DNA of 64,000 nt, taken from Macquaria australasica. Taxonomy: Eukaryota; Chordata; Actinopteri; Centrarchiformes; Percichthyidae. The position numbers and the translations under genes were made by a program. Where the stretch lies: contig SEMN01000337.1 in NCBI GenBank assembly GCA_005408345.1, positions 62,001 to 126,000 on the forward strand, written 5' to 3'. Below, piece after piece: positions 57,359 through 64,000 of this stretch; positions within the stretch are counted from its first letter, which is position 1; every line of letters starts with the position of its first letter. Under the pieces are notes generated by a model. The model was not told the origin of the DNA. It ran no database searches and worked only from the letters and a program-made list of their open reading frames with translations.

Positions 57359-57484
57359 GTTAAAGGGCTAAAAGAAACATGATTATAAAAGTCTAAACTG
57401 CACAAACTCAGCTGATGTTTTTGGAGAATGGTAATAAAACATGCAGTTAAAAGACAAAGTGGAAAAAGAGCGATGGAGGGAGAC
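57359..57484 (+). repeat. 126-bp direct duplication, copy 2
   Basis: Near-identical to 51839-51964, same orientation, about 5.5 kb apart, with unrelated flanks. Confidence 0.95.
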
Positions 57485-58168
57485 CTCCATCAGAGGTCAG
57501 ATGTGCCTGACAAGTTTTGTAACTTTCCAAAATAGGCAATCCATCAATCACTCCACTTTAAAGTTTCTCCTTTTTCATCCTTCACACAACTACTTCTGTC
57601 ACTTTTCGTGTCTCTTTAGCTGCTCTTCATCTCCATTTGTACGTTTCATCATTGTCTTACCCCTCTCTATGACAGTGTGTATCATCATTTTATCATTTAC
57701 ATGTAACTCTTGTTACCTTTTACTGTTTTATATTCAGATCTGTCAGTCATATACTTCAATTTTGGTAACTGACTATTCCTGTGTATCTCTCCTGGTCAGA
57801 GTTGGTGGGAGTTTCTCAGTTAGCTAAAACGCAGAATGAATGTGTCTTGGCTGAATTCACGCCTGCCTTTTTAAGCAGATGATTTTTGTTCGGACAAAAC
57901 CTGGATGCTCAAGACTCGAGATGATATGACTCCATGTAAATAAGACACAGGCAGGCATCCTGAGAACTGTGTAAGTGTGTTACAGCAGTGAAACATCCCC
58001 TGATTACAAAGCAGAAAGAGAGCGCTGAGGTTTTATTCAGACACCCCACAGAGAGAGAGAGGGTTGTGTAAGAGATGTTATAAAAGACACACTTCAAAGA
58101 TAGCAGAAAATGGCTCCCTCTGGTCCTTTTGTTGCTGTGATGTAAGCTTGTCTGCCAATACACACATG

Positions 58169-58171
<3 letters not shown>
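57485..58171. other. Noncoding DNA, no gene seen
   Basis: T-rich sequence at 57550-57790 gives a hydrophobic frame with no known domain. Confidence 0.4.

Positions 58172-58235
<64 letters not shown>
58172..58235. repeat. (CA)n microsatellite, about 32 units
   Basis: Uninterrupted CA array. Confidence 0.98.
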
Positions 58236-58238
<3 letters not shown>

Positions 58239-58917
58239 TAAGAGACACACAAGTAACTTTCTAAATGTGCAGCGAGCATTTATATATGTTCAATACCAAA
58301 AGTCCTCCCAATTCAAGAAATAAACAAAACAAACACGTATTTAGAGGCAATTCCTAACACGATAAAAGCATCAAATGAACAAATGAGGACACACATGCAA
58401 AACCAGGACACCTTGAGGAGAAGCCCTGTGAAATGTCGACCATGTTTAGAAGTTTTAAATCAACCTGAGCATGTTGAATGTCCTTGTGTGTGTGCTTCCC
58501 ATCAGGCTACATTTTAACATTTGCATTTTAAAGATATTCAGAATCAGGAAAAAAAATCACAAATCTCCAGCGGCAGCCCAGCCCCGACCCCTGATGTATC
58601 TATCCCATCTCCCCACCCAGCAGGACACAGGTTTATTCCATGAATTATTGATCGCCCTCCAGACATCATCCCGCCCTTTTGTATGTCACCCACAAAAAAT
58701 GAAAATCGAACAAATGACACTGGAGTCCCACCTATGGTTGAGTCTGATTTGTGGCTCTATGAGCTGTGTGTGTTGTCTGTGATTGTACTGCTTTGCAGTG
58801 ACTATTCGCCACCACACCTGAAAGCTGAAGCCAATGCAAAAGTGCCTTAAGATATAGGGCAACTAAGGGTCAGTAGTCACTGTCTCCAAAACAATTTCAG
58901 ACTCGACAGCAGTTTCT
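58236..58917. other. Noncoding DNA, no gene seen
   Basis: The stretch at about 58560-58760 is complex and could be conserved noncoding DNA. No exon recognised. Confidence 0.35.
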
Positions 58918-60060
58918 TTAAAATGAGCATTTCTTTCCACAAGGTAAGGTCTCACCTGATGGTTTAGCTTCTTCTGTGGCAATTTTGTGACTGGTTCTAT
59001 TAAGATTTCTGAGCTTGTTAGAAATACGTTTTAGTAACAAGATTTTAATTATGATTCTGGATATTTTCCTCAAATAAGGGAAATTGGATAAAACGACCAA
59101 ATTAACTTGTCAAAGCTACAATCTGAGTCCAAATTCACACCAAGATTTTTGGCAAAAAGTTTGATCACAGACAGATAACTGTTACAGGTTTTAATAATGG
59201 TGATGATGGAGTTTTAACTTGCAAGGCAGCTGGATTCGCATGATCTTGTGAGATCGCGAGAATCCATTTTGCCAGGCTTCAAGTTATTAACCACAGTGGT
59301 TCAGACCAATCAGCGTCCCATGAAGAACTACCGGCAGCTACGGGCGTAGTTTAGATGACTGCAACTGTTCTTTCGAAAACAACAACGGCGGCTCCTAAAG
59401 AGGTTAGCGTAGCTGCTGCTATAGCATCAGTTATATCAGAACTGAACTGTATTTCTTCACTGAAAGAAGAGCAAAGAACGGCACTGAAGGCTTTTCTCGA
59501 TGGAAAGGATTGTTTTCGCTCTTCTCCCGACTGGCTTTGGCTGTCCTACTACGTCATATGATTCGTTGATCTGATTGGTTGAAAGTGCCTGCCCTTTTCC
59601 AAACAGTTTCCAAGGACAACTTCTCAGATGGTACGTCAGGTTAGATGGAATTAGGGAGGCCAAACATGACAAAATCAGTCAAAAAGACTCTTATTCATCT
59701 TGAAAGTTGTTAGCCATTGCAATTTTGATGTCTTGGAGACAGTCAGTCAGTTTATTTGAGGTACACAGAATTTTGGAGGGAGGTTAAGCTGAGTGTCATC
59801 AGCATAACAGAAGCAAAGGGGAAATATTGCTTTTAATTTTGACCACTATTCTGACCAAGAAGTAGCATGAATGGGAAAAAAAGAAGAGGACTTAAGATGG
59901 TACCTTGTTGGACTCCACAAGAGGTACTAGCTAAGGCAATAAGGTAATTTAACTGAAAAGGTTCTGATTCTCTAAAAATCCACTGTGTCAAAGTCTGAGA
60001 CAAGTTCCAGCCCATCTCTCCGGTGTTGGACAAAGCTGATTTTGTCCATGTTGTGTCCTT
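58918..60060 (-). pseudogene. L2-like LINE, minus strand, split by an inserted element
   Basis: Reading down the minus strand, about 59930-59890 gives CGVQQGTILSPLLF (palm motif GVPQGS.LGPLLF with changes). About 59800-59780 encodes YADDTQL, the catalytic motif. At about 59740-59650 'QDIKIAMANNFQDE' fits the conserved DIK.WM..NFL.LNE block. The element is then interrupted from 59643 to 59214. It resumes with AKNLGVNLDSDCSFDKLI at about 59145-59095, the well-conserved NLGV..DSDLSFD block of L2 elements, and a decayed helical stretch to 58918. Stops, frame changes and altered catalytic neighbours mean it is long dead. Confidence 0.82.
59214..59643 (+). mobile_element. Non-autonomous element with RecQ-helicase-like ORF fragment (copy 2)
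   Basis: The frame through 59385-59516 reads AAPKEVSVAAAIASVI and then SLKEEQRTALKAFLDGKD. The KEEQ..AL..FL.GKD pattern resembles the start of RecQ-type helicases. One extra T in the TTTT run at 59513-59516 shifts the frame; in the shifted frame 59515-59541 gives FALLPTGFG, like the beginning of a Walker A loop, which then breaks off before the Lys-Ser. The start codon present in copy 1 is ACG here (59385). Flanking gatggagtt (59205-59213) and gatggaatt (59644-59652) look like a 9-bp target duplication in the interrupted LINE. Confidence 0.65.
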
Positions 60061-60253
60061 GCCTGGTCATGGTTTAACCATAAATCAGACTCTCATCTGA
60101 TTATTAGTCCAGCACCTGACCAACATCCCCTCTGAATAAACCACTGCTCCATATAAAGGAAACATAACTCCTGAGCAGCCACTATAGTCACTGCTACAAC
60201 CAATATGTTGACCCTGGCCTTAACACCATGGCCCTCAACAGACCAGTACAACC

Positions 60254-60254
<1 letters not shown>

Positions 60255-60286
<32 letters not shown>
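60255..60286. repeat. (CA)n microsatellite
   Basis: About 15 units. Confidence 0.95.
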
Positions 60287-60291
<5 letters not shown>

Positions 60292-61462
60292 CTACTGACA
60301 TTTATACACACACATTCATGCACTGACCCACAGACAATGACCTCAGCAGACTGGCTTGGCCCTTGCAATCAGCCACACACCTGCTATCTGACCTTTCGTG
60401 CGTCCTCATAGAGCCTGATTGATCTCCACACAGCTTTTTATTTCTGCAGACACCAAAGACTCACATGCAGTTTGAAGCTTCCCTGTGCTAGTCTTGCTAA
60501 AAAAAAAAACAAGCTACAGCAGTCTCTACATGTTTGTGCTCTGATAAACACGACTGCAGTGAACATTTTAGGACAGGCTTTAGGCAGTAGATACTTAGTT
60601 TGATACCTTTTTTTCTGTGAGGCCACTGTGATGAGCATGACATGGGTCAGGTGAGATCAGTACATTACTTTTTGGTAGCCTTTTTAACTCAAGCTAAATA
60701 CAGCCTCTCTGGAGTATAACGTTAATCAGATATGCTTTGTCCGAAGCGGCCTCACCTGACATCCACATTCCACGTTACACATAAGATACTTGACAATGTT
60801 TCTCCTCTGGTACAAAACCTTTTAGTCTAAGAAAGGATGTTGTTTTTCTATGCTTTCAGAGAAATGATTGTGAGGTCTGAGAATTTTCTAAAGAGCACAC
60901 TGTACAGTCCATATACACTAAACCAGACGTGCATTCATACCCTCGCTCTCAGCTGTAATGGTCCAGACAAAGCAGGAATGCAAAAAGAAAAACATCACGA
61001 AACCGCCGTGTTTTGTTACCATAAACTCTGTACATCCAGACTGTAAACTAAACTGAAGGAGAGCAAACGTTAAAGCTGTTATTTCATGCTTCATGACCAA
61101 TTTATCACAGCAGCTTGGGCAAAAAGTTTGTGTTTTCCACATATTTCATAAACCAAACGTGTGTTTTCCGCTGCAGTTTGTGGTACAGTGGGGAAGGGAA
61201 AGGGAATGTCATGCTTCCAGTGTGAGATATGTACGGTGATACACTTGAGAAACAAACTTCAGGCACATTTTGAAAATGAACTGCATGTATTACTGTTAAG
61301 AGACAGGGGCTGATAAGCTTTGGTGTGATTTGTCAGTGCCAAGCGAGATCACATTGCACAATATTATGCCACAATACACTGTTACACAACTAGTGTATGC
61401 ATATGGTGTGTATAGATAGAGAGAGAGAAAGTTTGTGTGCACATGCATGATTATTATCCTAC
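60287..61462. other. Noncoding DNA, no gene seen
   Basis: Mostly unique sequence, lying downstream (minus-strand sense) of the exon candidate, so possibly intron. Confidence 0.4.
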
Positions 61463-61548
61463 CTGGTGCAGCTTGCATCTCCACGAGGCCTCCTGTTGCG
61501 ATTAGAGCCTCCAAAATCCTGACGTGATGCTCCGGGTTCACGTCCGCA
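61463..61548 (-). CDS. Candidate internal coding exon, gene not identified
   Basis: On the minus strand a pyrimidine-rich stretch ending tttttgtcaacag precedes 61548, and 61463 is followed by gtaggata, a good donor after CAG. The 86 bases between are open in the phase 2 to phase 1 frame for 28 whole codons, including VNPEHHVRILEAL and GGLVEMQAAP. Codon choice (many G/C third positions) and residue mix look like real protein, unlike the surrounding AT-rich DNA. I do not recognise the protein family. If real, a host gene runs on the minus strand and the rest of the window to the left would be its intron or downstream flank. No partner exon was found. This is the only splice-bounded candidate judged credible. 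Confidence 0.5.
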
Positions 61549-64000
61549 CTGTTGACAAAAAAACCACAAACATCAACAGAAATTATGGTCTAATTGTAAA
61601 GGACACAACCAATCAGGCTTTGGATACACACATAATACTTGTTAGTAGGATCAATTCATGAGACGTGTTGACATTAAGGAGCTCAAACAATAGAATATGT
61701 TTGATTGTCTAAATACTTGCAGACTGAAGAGTATAATCCAGAACCATCCAGAACTAATCAACATTCCCACGCACGCAAATTAAGCTAACATGGGATCTGG
61801 TTGAAATGACATGGCATGCTATGATACACCGCCCTGCTCTTTATCCGCCCGTTGTGCACGTCAGAGGTGAATTGCTTGACCAGGCTATGCAAACAATCAC
61901 TGCTTCTGACTCACTGACTCTACCTCCCCAAATCCACTACATCTCCACTGCACACAACGCCACAAGGAGAAATTCCTCGGTAATTTCTGGAAAAACAGAC
62001 GCAGGCGAGCTTGTGCAGGGAGCAGAGAAGCAAAACAATACCATCAGCCTCGATAATGCCATTCTCTCAGTGTTCAAACATCCAGCTCTTAAACTGCAGG
62101 ATGTTGATATTACAGCTGAGCCAAATATCAGGCTTGGTTTTCCTGTTAGCAAGGGAAGAGCTTCTACTACAAAAATATCAGGTCTTTGAGCTGGATCAAG
62201 ACAATCTCGCTCAACTGATTTCAGTTTTGTCATGGAAATGAGCGGTGGTTGGATTGTGGACGTAGTTAAAAAAACGTGTTTTGTGCCAAATGTTTGTTTA
62301 GTTCTTTGGCTGGCTGATTCACAAATGTAGAAAAGAAACGGAAATACCCTCTCTGCCCAAATGCTGTGGGACTTTTGCAAGAGAAGTGATTGTGTTTGGA
62401 ATAATCAACGTTTTATTTTTTTATGCAACAAATGGAAAGAAAAAAGAAATCGTTGAAATGCTAAAGAGCATAAATGACATTTCACAGCTGTATGGGAGGT
62501 ACCTCTCACCAGCTCTCATTTGTGGTTTTCATGTTTTGATTTAATCTAAAATTTTACATAATTCTTCAAGCACGTACAGACTGAAATATGCAAAAATAAT
62601 AATTTACCGGAAAATTTGACTTTTTATTTTAAATTTGCTTTGCCTGTTAAAATCTTATCTTAGCATAAAAATAATGAAAGATTTCCCTTTTTCTGCTATA
62701 TTTGTGCTATATTACACCTCTCCAATGGTATCACTGCTTCTCTATCTGATGCAATATAGGGAAGGTTAGTTTGAGCATCCAGGGTTTTGGAAATAAAAGT
62801 CTTGTTCATTTGACTAACAGTTGGAGCATTATAAGACTCAGATGGATGTGAAACTCTGCTGGTTGAATCAGCAGCACAAAAAATGAATAATAGTGTTGGA
62901 AAATATCTGGTTCTTTGATAAAATGTCAAAGATACAAAACTGAAGGAAAGAAGTCAACTACGACTCCCAAGGTGTATCTCAATTACAGAGGTTAAAATTC
63001 TGCTGCTTATGTCGCTAACAAAAGCTAAACCTAAAGATCACACTTTGTAGTAACCTGATAAAACATTCCCCAGCTTAAACCAGTTCACTTTCAGATTCTG
63101 GGTCAGTTTTAGATGAATTCGGCAACTATTTGGTGGTGATTTCTTCTTAATTGCAATGACAAAGCATTTCTAATTTGCTACAGCTCTGATTCATGCCTCT
63201 GACGGGCTTCTTTGCTTCTCCATAGCTATGCCAGCTGAGGCGTCACAGTGTTTAGAGTCATCTGCCATACCAAACATGAATTCTCAAAAACAAAGTTGAA
63301 ATAATTTAAACTGGCAGCCATAACATTAACCTATTTCATGATTATATTGTGTGGGAAACTGCTGTGTTTCTATGATGAGGAACATTTAGGATTGAAAGGA
63401 ACTTTAAAATGGGAATTTACTGTGTGAGAAACTACTTCACAGAAAGGGTGTTAGCTCTTCTGTTATTCAGTGTTTGTTCCATTTTTCCTGTAACCCGCTT
63501 GAGGGAAGCGTCATTGTTTCCTGTCCCTCAGAGACTGATACTGTGATTAACAACCATACATATAACCCTGAACTGAATTTGAATAGATAAAGAAGCAAAT
63601 GAGAAATCGCCAATAAGTAAGCAATGATACACAACACGAAGCCCTGATAAAAAAGAAAGTGTGGTGAAGATAAAGAATGCCTTCAAGGTGAAGTGGTGCC
63701 TTCTCCTGGATTGCTTTGCTTTCTTTATATGAACATCTGGAAATGTCTTATTTCTCTTATCGCATGGCCTCTTACCAAAGTTAAAAAACAAAAAGGCCTC
63801 CTCAATGTTAAAGTGTTGTTATAGTCAGTGTAACCCAGTACTGTTGCTATGGTTACCCGCAGTTTGACAGACCTTGAGCACTGATTAAGAATGAAGATTA
63901 AAGTGTTGAACTATGTTTCAGGTGTGCCGGCAGAGGATTTAAACGGACGCCTTCAGGCCAATCAGAAACGTATCAGAAATGTATCTTCTGTGGCTTATAA
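61549..64000. other. Right-end noncoding stretch with one ambiguous open frame
   Basis: A plus-strand frame is open from 61758 to 62189 (ATG at 61806) and overlaps a minus-strand frame at 61937-62380; neither has a recognised domain. The part at about 62770-62880 shares decayed text with 17.75-17.89 kb. The rest shows no exon, RNA gene or microsatellite. Confidence 0.35.

Overview
The window looks like noncoding DNA from a ray-finned (teleost) fish, most likely a percomorph. The evidence is a very high density of long (CA)n/(GT)n microsatellites and many degenerate pieces of repeat families that I recognise from memory as typical of such genomes: L2-like LINE reverse transcriptase, a V-SINE-like tRNA-derived SINE, Tc1-like transposase, a Ty3/Gypsy-like LTR, fold-back elements, and the 'gctaacatgctaacaatgac' dispersed repeat. 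No complete protein-coding gene, rRNA, tRNA gene or CRISPR array can be supported. Nearly all long open frames are translations of microsatellites (Cys/Val, His/Thr, Ser/His or Ser/Pro/Phe runs) or of transposon debris. The window reads as a long intron or an intergenic stretch.

Layout. 1-5 kb: a LINE reverse-transcriptase remnant on the minus strand fused to a dispersed repeat, an AAGTC-rich segment with a hairpin, and a terminal-inverted-repeat (TIR) element at about 3.66-4.17 kb. 5-17 kb: microsatellites, a minus-strand copy of a 'gattaatca' fold-back family, an antisense SINE near 9.1 kb, and long AT-rich unique DNA. 17-20 kb: a dispersed repeat and a probable solo LTR (18.9-19.4 kb). 20-30 kb: unique DNA, a LINE 3' tail with (GATT)n, two long CA arrays and a polypurine tract of about 550 bp. 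30-36 kb: a transposon nest (31.9-33.8 kb), twin perfect hairpins at 34.9 kb and CT/CA/GA arrays. 36-49 kb: a SINE, a Tc1-like terminus, an (ATC)n tract of about 400 bp, an L2-like 3' end and a second copy of the 3.7-kb TIR element beside another reverse-transcriptase fragment. 49-64 kb: a 126-bp direct duplication (51.8 and 57.4 kb), a Tc1 transposase fragment, a fold-back element, and an L2-like LINE on the minus strand split by a non-autonomous element carrying a RecQ-helicase-like fragment (59.2-59.6 kb). The right end holds the best host-exon candidate, 86 bp on the minus strand at 61,463-61,548.

Nothing here forms an operon-like or cooperative gene system. The observations most worth checking are the exon candidate, the paired RecQ-like non-autonomous elements with possible 9-10 bp target duplications, the twin hairpins and the 126-bp duplication. 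Family names for repeats rest on motif recognition from memory; no database search was run.
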